The notes beneath the pieces are model-generated. The model saw only the letters and a program-made list of their open reading frames with translations, was not told where the DNA came from and did not search any database. The position numbers and the translations under genes are program-made. From an uncultured bacterium (GTDB taxonomy: Bacteria; Verrucomicrobiota; Kiritimatiellia; PWTM01), in assembly GCA_938005705.1 (NCBI GenBank), contig CALLML010000003.1, positions 1 through 64,000 on the forward strand: a DNA stretch of 64,000 bases, written 5' to 3'. This document shows, one piece after another, positions 51,245-60,477 of the stretch (its first letter is position 1; each line of letters begins with the position of its first letter).

Positions 51245-52918
51245 TTATTTCAACACCGCGCCGGTGTTGGCGCTGGTGGCCGTGCGCGCATAGCGGGCCA
51301 ACCACCCGCTGGTGAAACGCGGGGCCGGAGGTTGCCACGCGGACCGACGCCGCGCCCATTCCTCCTCGGTTAGCCGCGCGTCAAGCCGACGCGCCGGAAT
51401 GTCGAGCTCGATGATATCGCCATCCCGCAGCAAACCGATGGGGCCGCCCTCCGCCGCCTCGGGTGAAACGTGTCCCACACAAGCACCGCGCGTGCCTCCG
51501 CTGAAACGGCCGTCGGTAATGAGCGCCACCTTGCCGCCCAGTCCCTGCCCCATGATGTAGCTCGTGGGCGCCAGCATCTCCTGCATGCCCGGTCCGCCTT
51601 TGGGGCCTTCATATCGAATCACGACTACATCTCCGGGCTTCACACGCCCTTTCAAAATCCCTTCGCAGGCGTCCTCCTGCGATTCGAAGATCACCGCCGG
51701 CCCCGTATGCCGCAGCATGGCCGGGTCCACGCCCGCCGTTTTCACCACCGCACCATCGGGCGCGAGGTTCCCGCGCAAGATGAACAGCCCCCCCTCCGGA
51801 CTGTAGGCGTTCTCGATAGGACGGATGCACGCCGGATCGCCAATCTGGGCCCGGCGAATCTGCTCGCCGAGCGTACCCCCCGAAACGGTCTTCGCGCTCA
51901 GGTCCAGCAAGCCCTCGATACGCGAAATCTCCTTCAAAATCGCCGAGACGCCGCCGGCGCGATCCACGTCCTCCACATGGTAGAGAGACGATGGCGAGAC
52001 CTTGCAGATGTTCGGGCATCGCCGGGAGAGCTCGTTGATGCGGTCGAGATCGTACGGCACGCCTGCCTCCTGCGCGATAGCCAGCGTATGCAATACCGTG
52101 TTGGTGCTGCCGCCCATCGCCATGTCGAGAACAAAGGCATTGTCAATAGCCTGACGTGTGACGATGTCCCGCGGCAGAGGTCCGCCCTCGATCGCCATTC
52201 GCACGATGCGGCGAGCCGCCATTTGCCAGAGCTTCTTGCGGCGGGGATCCACCGCCGGAATGGTGCCGTTGCCGGGCAGGGCCAGTCCGATGGCCTCGCA
52301 GAGACAGTTCATGGAGTTGGCAGTAAACATGCCCGAGCATGAACCGGGGCCCGGACAGGCGGCGCATTCGAGGGCGCGAAGTCCCTCGTCATCCAGCCGG
52401 CCCGCCTGGTGGGCCCCGACCCCTTCGAAAACGCTGATCAAATCGGCCACACGTCCATCGGGCAGATGTCCGGCCAGCATGGGCCCGCCGCTGGCGAAAA
52501 TCGTCGGGATATTCACCCGCAAGGCGCCCATGATCATGCCCGGCACGATTTTGTCGCAATTCGGCAGGCAGATCACGGCATCGAAGGCGTGAGCGCGCAA
52601 CATCGTCTCGACCGTATCGGCGATCAACTCGCGGCTTGGCAGCGAAAACTTCATTCCGGTGTGGCCCATCGCAATGCCGTCGCAGATGCCCATCGTGTTG
52701 AACTCGAAAGGTGTGCCGCCGGCGCGGCGGATGGCTCGCTTGACGAGGTCGGCGGCTTTCCGCAAGTGCACGTGGCCGGGGATGATGTCCGTATAGGCGT
52801 TGCACACAGCAATAAACGGCTTGCGGATATCGTCATCCGTCAGCCCCGTCGCACGGAGCAGACTGCGATGAGGGGCGCGCTCCGGGCCTTCCTTCACAAT
52901 GCGGCTGTTCATATCCAC
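51245..52918 (-). CDS. ilvD: dihydroxy-acid dehydratase
   Basis: [108 protein letters not shown]. Confidence 0.95.
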   Translation of the reverse strand: MDMNSRIVKEGPERAPHRSLLRATGLTDDDIRKPFIAVCNAYTDIIPGHVHLRKAADLVKRAIRRAGGTPFEFNTMGICDGIAMGHTGMKFSLPSRELIADTVETMLRAHAFDAVICLPNCDKIVPGMIMGALRVNIPTIFASGGPMLAGHLPDGRVADLISVFEGVGAHQAGRLDDEGLRALECAACPGPGSCSGMFTANSMNCLCEAIGLALPGNGTIPAVDPRRKKLWQMAARRIVRMAIEGGPLPRDIVTRQAIDNAFVLDMAMGGSTNTVLHTLAIAQEAGVPYDLDRINELSRRCPNICKVSPSSLYHVEDVDRAGGVSAILKEISRIEGLLDLSAKTVSGGTLGEQIRRAQIGDPACIRPIENAYSPEGGLFILRGNLAPDGAVVKTAGVDPAMLRHTGPAVIFESQEDACEGILKGRVKPGDVVVIRYEGPKGGPGMQEMLAPTSYIMGQGLGGKVALITDGRFSGGTRGACVGHVSPEAAEGGPIGLLRDGDIIELDIPARRLDARLTEEEWARRRSAWQPPAPRFTSGWLARYARTATSANTGAVLK

Positions 52919-53019
52919 GATTCTCCCGTTTTAACTTCGGCCGACACTTCACGATCAATCATTCAAACACGATTGAATGAAGCCCGCACGTAAAAAGAGA
53001 AGGGAATGGGGCCGAAACG

Positions 53020-54780
53020 TCACGCGATCCGATATTTGGGCCGCGGTTGATAGCTTGTGTGGAGCAATTCGTGGGCCTTATGACTGAGCGGCGCGCCGAG
53101 GAATTCTGCGTAAAGCTTCTGAATATACGGATTCTGGTGCGAACAACGTTTCGCGCTCGTCGCATCATCCTGATAGATGCCGGCCGCGCGCTTGCGCCGC
53201 ACTTCGTCGTCCGCCCCGTAGGGCTGACCGCCACCGCCGACGCACCCGCCGCGACACGCCATGACCTCGATGAAGTGGTACGGCAACTCGGTTCCCTTCT
53301 TTCGCGCCTCACGGACGCGGTTAAGCACGGTCTCGATGTTGCTCATCCAGTGGGCGGCCGCCACACGTATTTCATGTCCTCCAAACCGGACCGTTGCCTC
53401 TTTGACGCCCTGAAGGCCGCGGATTTCGGTGAAGTTCACGTCCTCCAGCTCCCTCTTCGTCACCAGATAATGCGCTGTTCGCAGGGCCGCCTCCATCACA
53501 CCGCCGGTGGCACCGAAGAGCACGCCGGCCCCGGTGTACTGGCCCAGCAGCGAATCGCATTCCTCATCCGGCAGATTGGCGAAGTCGATGCCGGAGGCTT
53601 TGATCATGCGCGCAAGCTCGCGCGTGGTGATCGAAACATCAATATCCTGGAGCCCGCTGGAGAACATTTCCTTCGAGCGGCTGATCTCGAATTTCTTCGC
53701 CGTGCAGGGCATGACCGACACCATGAAGATTTTTTCCGGGGGAATGCCCATCACCTTGGCGTAGTATGTCTTGGCCATCGCGCCGACCATCAGGTGCGGC
53801 GATTTGGCGGTCGAAAAACTGCTGATGAAATCGGGTGCGAATTTCTCCATATAGTCCACCCACGCCGGACAGCAGCTCGTGATCAGCGGGAGTGTTCCCT
53901 TGCCGTGTACGAACCGTTCCACAAATTCGGTGCCTTCTTCCATGATGGTTAGATCAGCGCCGAAATTGGTGTCGAAAACGGCCTCGAATCCGAGTCGCCT
54001 CAGCGCCGCGTAGGTTTTGCCGGTGAGGAGGGTGCCGGGCTCAAAGCCGAACGCTTCGCCGATGGCCACACGTACGGCCGGCGCAATTTGCACCACGCAG
54101 TGCTTTTCCGGATCCTGAAGCGCCGCCCAGACTTCGGGCGCATGGGTGCGCTCGTAGATCGCGCCGACGGGGCAATGCGCGCTGCACTGGCCGCATTTGA
54201 TGCAGGGACTATCGTTCAGGAGGACATCCGCCGCCGGCGCGATGCGGGTCTGATCGCCGCGTCCGAGAAACTCGAGTGCCCACACATTCTGCATCTGCTG
54301 GCAGACGATCGCGCAGCGTCCGCACTTGACGCACTTTTCGGGGTTAAGCACCAGCGAAGGCGTGGAGGTGTCGGGCGGAATCTCCGCCACCCGTTTTTCG
54401 AACCGCACCTCCCGTATACCGAAATCCGCGGCAAGTTTCTGCAACTCACAATTGCCGTTGCGCGGGCACTGCAGGCAGTCGTTCGGATGCGTGGAAAGAA
54501 TCAGCTCCAGCACGGACTTTCGGACCTGATAGATTTCCGGATCGTGGGTCGTGATCTTCATGCCAGGGCCCACGGGCGTGGCGCAAGCGCGCAGCATCTT
54601 GGGCGAACCCTCCACCTTGACCACACACACCCCGCAGGCGGCCCACGCCGGCAAGTCAGGGTGATAGCATAGCCGCGGGATTTTCACCTGCACTTGTTGG
54701 GCGGCCTTCAGGATGGTCGTGCCCGGCGCGACATCGAGATCAATACCGTTGATTTGAACGCGAATCTTTTCGTTGGCCAT
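53020..54780 (-). CDS. hydA: [FeFe]-hydrogenase catalytic subunit (HydA-like)
   Basis: H-cluster motifs TSCCPAWVDYMEKF, MPCTAKKFE, MACRGGCVGGGGQPYG; N-terminal 2Fe-2S, HxxxC-type and two 4Fe-4S motifs; C-terminal small-subunit-like tail. Confidence 0.94.
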   Translation of the reverse strand: MANEKIRVQINGIDLDVAPGTTILKAAQQVQVKIPRLCYHPDLPAWAACGVCVVKVEGSPKMLRACATPVGPGMKITTHDPEIYQVRKSVLELILSTHPNDCLQCPRNGNCELQKLAADFGIREVRFEKRVAEIPPDTSTPSLVLNPEKCVKCGRCAIVCQQMQNVWALEFLGRGDQTRIAPAADVLLNDSPCIKCGQCSAHCPVGAIYERTHAPEVWAALQDPEKHCVVQIAPAVRVAIGEAFGFEPGTLLTGKTYAALRRLGFEAVFDTNFGADLTIMEEGTEFVERFVHGKGTLPLITSCCPAWVDYMEKFAPDFISSFSTAKSPHLMVGAMAKTYYAKVMGIPPEKIFMVSVMPCTAKKFEISRSKEMFSSGLQDIDVSITTRELARMIKASGIDFANLPDEECDSLLGQYTGAGVLFGATGGVMEAALRTAHYLVTKRELEDVNFTEIRGLQGVKEATVRFGGHEIRVAAAHWMSNIETVLNRVREARKKGTELPYHFIEVMACRGGCVGGGGQPYGADDEVRRKRAAGIYQDDATSAKRCSHQNPYIQKLYAEFLGAPLSHKAHELLHTSYQPRPKYRIA

Positions 54781-54810
54781 AGAAAAATTTCCTTTTTTGT
54801 GCGCAAATGT

Positions 54811-56598
54811 TCAGCCCCGGCTCACCGCCTCAAACTTGCAGACCCGGTAACATTCGCCGCACTTGATGCAACGGGCGGCATCAATCACATGGATCTTGCG
54901 TCGCTCGCCGGATATACAATTGACCGGGCAATGTCGCGCGCAAAGCGTGCAGCCAATACATTTTTCAGGCAAAATATAGTACGTCACCAGGTCGAGGCAC
55001 TTGCTGGCAGGGCATTTCTTGTCTCGAATATGGGCTATATATTCCTCCGGAAAATGCCGAAGGGCGGAGAGCACCGGATTCGGCGCCGTCTGACCCAGGC
55101 CACAGAGCGATGCCTTCTGCAACGCGTGGCCGATGATTCGCAGCTGATCGACGTCCTCATCCGTTCCCTGCCCTTTCGTGATCTTCGTCAACAGATTGAA
55201 CATCGAACGTCCGCCGACACGGCACGGCGCGCATTTGCCGCACGATTCATCCACAGTGAATTCAAGATAGAACTTGTTGACGTCCACAATGCAGTCATCC
55301 TCATCCATGACAATAAGGCCGCCGGACCCCATGATCGAGCCGAGGGCGCCGAGTGACTCATAATCAATCGGCGTATCGAGGTACGCGGCGGGGATGAGAC
55401 CGCCTGAGGGGCCGCCGGTTTGTGCCGCCTTGAATTTTTTGCCGCCTTTGATGCCGCCGCCGATGTCGAAGATGATCTCGCGCAGCGTCGTGCCCATGGG
55501 CACCTCGATCAGGCCAGAGTTGACAACTTTGCCGGTGAGCGCGAAGACCTTCGTACCCTTCGAGGTGGCCGTACCAATCGAGCCGAACCATTTTCCACCG
55601 CGAAGCATGATCACGGGAATATTGGCCAGCGTTTCGACGTTGTTGATGACCGTCGGTTTCCCCCACAATCCGCGCACGGCAGGGAACGGCGGACGGGGAA
55701 TCGGCATGCCGCGCTTACCTTCAATAGAGGCGATCAGCGCGGTTTCTTCGCCGCAGACGAAGGCACCGGCGCCCAGACGCAGCTCGATGTCGAAATCGAA
55801 ACCGCTGCCGAGGATGTCGCGGCCCAGAAGACCATATTCGCGGGCCTGTGTGATCGCAATTTCAAGCCGTTTGATGGCCAGCGGGTATTCGGCGCGGATA
55901 TAGATATAACCCTGACGAGCGCCGACCGTACGGCCGGCGATCGCCATCGCCTCCAAAACGGAGTGTGGATCGCCCTCAAGGGTGCTGCGATCCATGTAGG
56001 CGCCAGGGTCGCCCTCATCGGCGTTGCAGATGATGTATTTCTCGTCGCTAGGGACTTCTTTTGTGAAAACCCACTTGCGCCAGGTCGGGAAACCGGCGCC
56101 GCCGCGCCCCCGAAGCCCGGATTCACGCAATTCGGCGATGACGTCCTGTGGCTTCATCTCAAAGAGGACCTTTTCCAGCGCAGCATATCCATCCCGCGCA
56201 ATGTAATCGTCAATGCTCTCCGGGTCGATGTAGCCGCAATTGCGCAAAACGATTCGAAATTGCTTGTGATAGAACGCGCTTCCTTCCAGACGGGTAAGCC
56301 GCCGGCTTTCCTCTTGATCATATCGCAGGCGGGTGACCGGACGACCTCGGAGCACGTGTTCGAAAACAATTTCCGCCGCGTCGTCGGGCTTCACATTCAC
56401 GTAGAGGGTCTCATCCGGCAGGATTTTGACCACGGGGCCCTTTCGGCAGAAACCGAAGCATCCGGTTCGCACCACCTGGGTATCCTGGTCCGCGCCGCGA
56501 TCACGGATTTCTCGGCGAAAAGCATCACAAAGGTTTGTTCCCAAATCGGATCCGCATCCTTCGCCGCCGCAAACAAGAACAAATTTCTTAAAGGCCAT
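54811..56598 (-). CDS. hydB: HydB/NuoF-like subunit (NADH-binding, FMN)
   Basis: N-terminal 2Fe-2S domain; GLRGRGGAGFPTWRKW, CNADEGDPGAYMDR, GEETALIASIEGKRG, ESCGKCAPCRVG; C-terminal two 4Fe-4S CIGCTLCARHCPVNC and CIKCGECYRVC. Confidence 0.93.
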   Translation of the reverse strand: MAFKKFVLVCGGEGCGSDLGTNLCDAFRREIRDRGADQDTQVVRTGCFGFCRKGPVVKILPDETLYVNVKPDDAAEIVFEHVLRGRPVTRLRYDQEESRRLTRLEGSAFYHKQFRIVLRNCGYIDPESIDDYIARDGYAALEKVLFEMKPQDVIAELRESGLRGRGGAGFPTWRKWVFTKEVPSDEKYIICNADEGDPGAYMDRSTLEGDPHSVLEAMAIAGRTVGARQGYIYIRAEYPLAIKRLEIAITQAREYGLLGRDILGSGFDFDIELRLGAGAFVCGEETALIASIEGKRGMPIPRPPFPAVRGLWGKPTVINNVETLANIPVIMLRGGKWFGSIGTATSKGTKVFALTGKVVNSGLIEVPMGTTLREIIFDIGGGIKGGKKFKAAQTGGPSGGLIPAAYLDTPIDYESLGALGSIMGSGGLIVMDEDDCIVDVNKFYLEFTVDESCGKCAPCRVGGRSMFNLLTKITKGQGTDEDVDQLRIIGHALQKASLCGLGQTAPNPVLSALRHFPEEYIAHIRDKKCPASKCLDLVTYYILPEKCIGCTLCARHCPVNCISGERRKIHVIDAARCIKCGECYRVCKFEAVSRG

Positions 56599-56606
56599 AT
56601 CACGCC

Positions 56607-57020
56607 TCACTCTTTTCTTTCGCCGCTCGGCGCATTCCATAGATCGGCGGCGGGTTTGTCGTAAATGTGATCATCCAGGAGCTGTCCGCCGATCAGATGT
56701 TCGCGGACGATTCGGCGGGCAATTTCCGAATTGACCCTTCCGTACACCACCGTCGGCAGGCCGGGGGCTGCCACCTCGACGGTTGGCTCGGAAAAACAGA
56801 GCCCGATGCAACCGGTCCGCTGAAGCTTCACATGATCCATCCTGTTTGCCGCCAGTTCGGCGGCAAACGCATCAAAAGCCTCTTGGGCGCCCGCTGCCAC
56901 GCCGCAGCTGCTCATTCCGACCACCACTTGCGCCGCCGGAATCACCGATGGGGATGGATGCCGTTCAGCTATTTTGGCTTCGCGCATTTTTTTCAAGTCG
57001 TCCCGTGTCAGTCGGCCCAT
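56607..57020 (-). CDS. small [2Fe-2S] thioredoxin-like ferredoxin of the hydrogenase operon
   Basis: VVVGMSSCGVAAGAQEAFDAFAAEL..VKLQRTGCIGLCFSEPTVEV; between HydC-like and HydB-like genes. Confidence 0.8.
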   Translation of the reverse strand: MGRLTRDDLKKMREAKIAERHPSPSVIPAAQVVVGMSSCGVAAGAQEAFDAFAAELAANRMDHVKLQRTGCIGLCFSEPTVEVAAPGLPTVVYGRVNSEIARRIVREHLIGGQLLDDHIYDKPAADLWNAPSGERKE

Positions 57021-57065
57021 GTCAGCTTCCTTTCCTTCTTATCGGAATCTTCGAAAATTTCTCGT

Positions 57066-57650
57066 TCACTTTGCGGACAGCGATTGGCCTCCGTATTTCG
57101 CGAGGATGTCGGCCAGATGCTCTTTGGTCATACGTCCATACACCTGACCATCCACCGTCAACACGGGCGCCAATCCGCAACATCCCAGACAACGCACCGC
57201 CTCAACAGAAAACTCGCCATCTTCCGTAACGGTATTCAGTCCAGTCCCCAACAAGGTCTCCAACTCCTGGATGAGGTCCTCCGCCCCCCTCAGATAGCAC
57301 GCCGTCCCCATGCACACAGAGATCAGATGCCGGCCAGGCCTTTTCAAGCGGAAGAAATGATAAAACGTGATGACGCCGTAAATTCGGGCCAGCGGAACAC
57401 GCAGCAAATCCGCCACCTGAAAGGCAATGGCTCGCGGGATATAGCGATAGGTCTCCTGAATCCGGTGCAGTACCATGATTAAATTGCCGGGCTTGTCCCG
57501 CCACCGTATGATAAAATCGGTCAATTCAGGGGTCAGTTTCTCGGTGCCGACCGATCCCGTCCCTTCTGTTTTCTCCCGGGCATTGGAATGCCCACTATCG
57601 TCAGGCCGGATAGTCAATCCCTCGCTCGATTCCTGCCTCTCCGCAATCAT
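57066..57650 (-). CDS. hydC: HydC/NuoE-like [2Fe-2S] subunit
   Basis: LIMVLHRIQETYRYIPRAIAFQVADLLRVPLARIYGVITFYHFFRL..ISVCMGTACYLRGAEDLIQ..VEAVRCLGCCGLAPVLTVDGQVYG. Confidence 0.92.
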   Translation of the reverse strand: MIAERQESSEGLTIRPDDSGHSNAREKTEGTGSVGTEKLTPELTDFIIRWRDKPGNLIMVLHRIQETYRYIPRAIAFQVADLLRVPLARIYGVITFYHFFRLKRPGRHLISVCMGTACYLRGAEDLIQELETLLGTGLNTVTEDGEFSVEAVRCLGCCGLAPVLTVDGQVYGRMTKEHLADILAKYGGQSLSAK

Positions 57651-57793
57651 GCCGCTTCTCCACTTTCCTTTTTTGTCATATCAACTCTGAAAACAAATAA
57701 TGAGAGCTATCAGTCCAATATAGCAGAAATGAACCCAAATACAATAAAAAATTTAGCAAAGAATGCGCTATATTGTTGACAAATCGAACTATA

Positions 57794-57811
57794 TTGTGAT
57801 GAATTTCACCA
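57794..57811 (+). promoter_or_regulatory. putative Rex operator
   Basis: TTGTGA-TGAATT-TCACCA, one mismatch from the general Rex box TTGTGAnnnnnnTCACAA; starts 24 bp upstream of the rex ATG in the rex/hyd divergent region. Confidence 0.75.
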
Positions 57812-57817
57812 GGAACG

Positions 57818-58462
57818 ATGAATGTGTCGGCTAAAGATACGATTTCTAGGCTCCTGAGGTGTCGGGCGGTATTGGAAAAGCTCAAGCTCTTGGGCATGGT
57901 CAAAGTCTACTCTGACAATCTGGCGGCGGCGGTGGGCGTTTCAGCGGCACTGGTGCGCAAGGATTTCTCGATCTTCGGTCTGACGGGTCATCGGCGCGGG
58001 GGCTATCGAATCGACGACTTGCTGTCGCAACTGAATCGGATTCTGGGACGCGATCAGCCACTCAAGGTCTTGATTGTGGGTTGCGGCAAGATCGGAACCG
58101 CACTGATGAACTACCGCGGATTTGGCACCCAAGGCGTACGGATCATCGCCGGATTCGACGTGGATCCAGAGAAAATCAATCCGAATGCTGTTCCGCCAGT
58201 TTACCCGATGGACGACTTTGAGCGGGTGATGAACGCGGAGCAGATTCGCGTGGCTATTCTTGCGACGCCGGAGAACACTGCCGCTCACGTGGCCGAGCGG
58301 ATGATCATGGCGGGCATCCGCGGTATATTGAATTTCGCGCCCATACCCCTTAAAGGCGGACCATCTTGTCTGGTACAAAACATCGACATCGCCCTCGAAC
58401 TTGAAAACCTTTATTATTTTGTACGCTTGGGGGAGGCGACGGAGGAGCGGCGCGGGAAATGA
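57818..58462 (+). CDS. rex: redox-sensing transcriptional repressor Rex
   Basis: ISRLLRCRAVLEKL..DNLAAAVGVSAALVRKDFSIFGLTGHRRGGYRIDDL, VLIVGCGKIGTALMNY, GIRGILNFAPIPL. Confidence 0.93.
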   Translation: MNVSAKDTISRLLRCRAVLEKLKLLGMVKVYSDNLAAAVGVSAALVRKDFSIFGLTGHRRGGYRIDDLLSQLNRILGRDQPLKVLIVGCGKIGTALMNYRGFGTQGVRIIAGFDVDPEKINPNAVPPVYPMDDFERVMNAEQIRVAILATPENTAAHVAERMIMAGIRGILNFAPIPLKGGPSCLVQNIDIALELENLYYFVRLGEATEERRGK

Positions 58463-58620
58463 GCGGTGACGTCCCGTGGCAACACCCCCGCGAGACGTTA
58501 GCGAGGGGGGCATAGTCATAGTCATTGAGCGCCTCTTTTTCTGCGCGCAAAAGGGGATCCATAATCGAGAGGGGCGTCTGCGTTTGACATACCGGGGAAG
58601 ATTGCTTATTAGTATCAGTT

Positions 58621-59016
58621 GTGATGGCGAATCGATGCACGACGGGACGAGGGCGGGGCCAATCCGTGAGAAGGCGTTCCACCACAAGGAATCAGGTTTT
58701 GGTTTGCTGTGAGGATCAAGAGCCCGAATATCAACCGGAAACATTCCGTTTCTGCCCCCTGGGCGTCCAGTTTTTGACACGCCATCGGTTGCCGGAATAC
58801 AAGCAGATCGAATTAAACCTGGTCGGCGGACCCGGTGCTCAACTGCCTCACCCGGCGCGTTGTGAGGGCGTTGTGGTGCATAGTGAATACGACCGTCATC
58901 GTCGGCGATTCCGCAACTGGATTCTCTTCATCAATCTATCGGACGATATTCGTGGCCACTTCCGCTGTCTCGCTGAAAAGTCAGGCTGGTTATGTCCGCA
59001 CTGCGAGAACTTCTAG
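58621..59016 (+). CDS. PilZ-like domain protein (start uncertain)
   Basis: Hydrophilic ORF with ..FRFCPLGVQFLTRHRLPEYKQIELNLVGG..CEGVVVHSEYDRHRRRFRNWILFINLSDDIRGHF resembling PilZ folds; overlaps pilT start. Confidence 0.4.
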   Translation: MMANRCTTGRGRGQSVRRRSTTRNQVLVCCEDQEPEYQPETFRFCPLGVQFLTRHRLPEYKQIELNLVGGPGAQLPHPARCEGVVVHSEYDRHRRRFRNWILFINLSDDIRGHFRCLAEKSGWLCPHCENF

Positions 59017-60083
59017 ATCGCGCGACACAGGTGGAGGCGTCGGACATTCATTTGGCGCCGGATCGCCCTCCGGCCTTTCGTGTGCGAGGCGAATTGGTTG
59101 AAAGCGGTTTTCCTCCAATGCCTTCGGGCGAGCTGGCAACAATTGTCGCCGATTTGATTCCGCCTCATCAGCGGGACGCCTATGAACGAGAGCACGAAGT
59201 GGATTTTTCCCTTATTGAACCGGGGGTCGGCCGCTTTCGCGTCAACGTCTTTCACGGTGGTGGTCTGCCGCATATGGCGCTACGGCATGTGAAGGAGATC
59301 ATACCAACGATTGAGGAACTGCATCTGCCGCCTATTCTCAAGAAACTGGCACTGGCCACTCGCGGCATCGTGTTAGTTTGTGGGGCTTCGGGTTGTGGAA
59401 AATCCACGACACTAGCGGCCATGATTGAGCATATCAATCGCTCCGAACATATGCGCATCCTGACCGTCGAGGATCCGGTAGAATATCTTTTTGTGGACCG
59501 TCTTTCGCTCATCTCCCAACGAGAAGTCGGGCTGGACACGCTATCCTTTCACCATGCCCTTACGCATCTCATGCGGCAGGACCCCGACGTTATCATGATC
59601 GGCGAAATGCGGGACGCGGAGAGTTTCCGAGCAGCGCTACGCGCCGCCGAAACCGGTCACTTGGTGTTCAGCACCTTGCATTGCTCCACGGCCGCGCAGG
59701 CGCCTCAGCGAATTCTGGATATGTTCCCCTCTTCCGAGCGCGAACCGCTGCGCCTCGCGCTGGCCGACACCCTGTACGCGGCATTCTGTCAACGGCTCAT
59801 TCCCGCCACGGCCGGCGGCGTTCTGCCCGCGGTGGAGATTCTGATTAATACGCCGATTGTAAGAAACCTGCTGATCAAGGGTTCGTTGGAGAAGCTCCCT
59901 GCTGCTATCGAAACGGGCGGCGAAGATGGTATGCAAACTTTTAACCAAGCCATCTACAATCTCGTCCGTCGGGGTGATATTACCGAGGCAGAGGCCTTGA
60001 GGCACGCCGACAACCCCGAAGCCCTGCGGATGAACCTCCGGGGCATTTTCCTCGACGAGGCACGTCGAATTCTTTCGGAGTGA
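58992..60083 (+). CDS. pilT: PilT/PilU-type twitching motility ATPase
   Basis: VCGASGCGKSTTLAAMIEHINRSEHMRILTVEDPVEYLF, RQDPDVIMIGEMRDAESFRAALRAAETGHLVFSTLHC. Confidence 0.92.
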   Translation: MSALRELLDRATQVEASDIHLAPDRPPAFRVRGELVESGFPPMPSGELATIVADLIPPHQRDAYEREHEVDFSLIEPGVGRFRVNVFHGGGLPHMALRHVKEIIPTIEELHLPPILKKLALATRGIVLVCGASGCGKSTTLAAMIEHINRSEHMRILTVEDPVEYLFVDRLSLISQREVGLDTLSFHHALTHLMRQDPDVIMIGEMRDAESFRAALRAAETGHLVFSTLHCSTAAQAPQRILDMFPSSEREPLRLALADTLYAAFCQRLIPATAGGVLPAVEILINTPIVRNLLIKGSLEKLPAAIETGGEDGMQTFNQAIYNLVRRGDITEAEALRHADNPEALRMNLRGIFLDEARRILSE

Positions 60084-60089
60084 CTGAAC

Positions 60090-60380
60090 TCAGAGCCGCC
60101 CTTCAGCGCGGAGCTGCGCGTCAATTTGAGCTTCCGCCTCCAGCCAGTTGGACCGTGGGTCGCTGTGCGCGCCTTTCTTCAATGCCAGGTAGTAGGCCGC
60201 CTCCGCAATCATCCGATGCCGCTCTTCTGGCGTTACACGCGCCGGGCTCTTGGCAGTCGCTTTCGATACCTCCGCGGATTCAGGCAAAGGTGGCGTCGGC
60301 GCAGCCTCACCGGCCGCTCGACGGCGCGCCACTCGGCGGGGTCCGCTGCTTCCCGCAGGATTCTTTTTTGTTGGTGCCAT
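60090..60380 (-). CDS. DUF2934-like small protein
   Basis: RHRMIAEAAYYLALKKGAHSDPRSNWLEAEAQIDAQL. Confidence 0.75.
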   Translation of the reverse strand: MAPTKKNPAGSSGPRRVARRRAAGEAAPTPPLPESAEVSKATAKSPARVTPEERHRMIAEAAYYLALKKGAHSDPRSNWLEAEAQIDAQLRAEGRL

Positions 60381-60477
60381 GGCCCAGTTCTCCTTTACCG
60401 TGTGTGGCGCCGTATTCTGTTCTGCACGGACGCCTTTATGATTTTAGACAACACGTTCTCGATTATATAGTAGGGCC

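Noticed and set aside
51470-52342. 290-aa plus-strand ORF
   Set aside because: Antisense to ilvD; composition artefact.
55420-56664. 414-aa plus-strand ORF
   Set aside because: Antisense to hydB; no recognisable domain.
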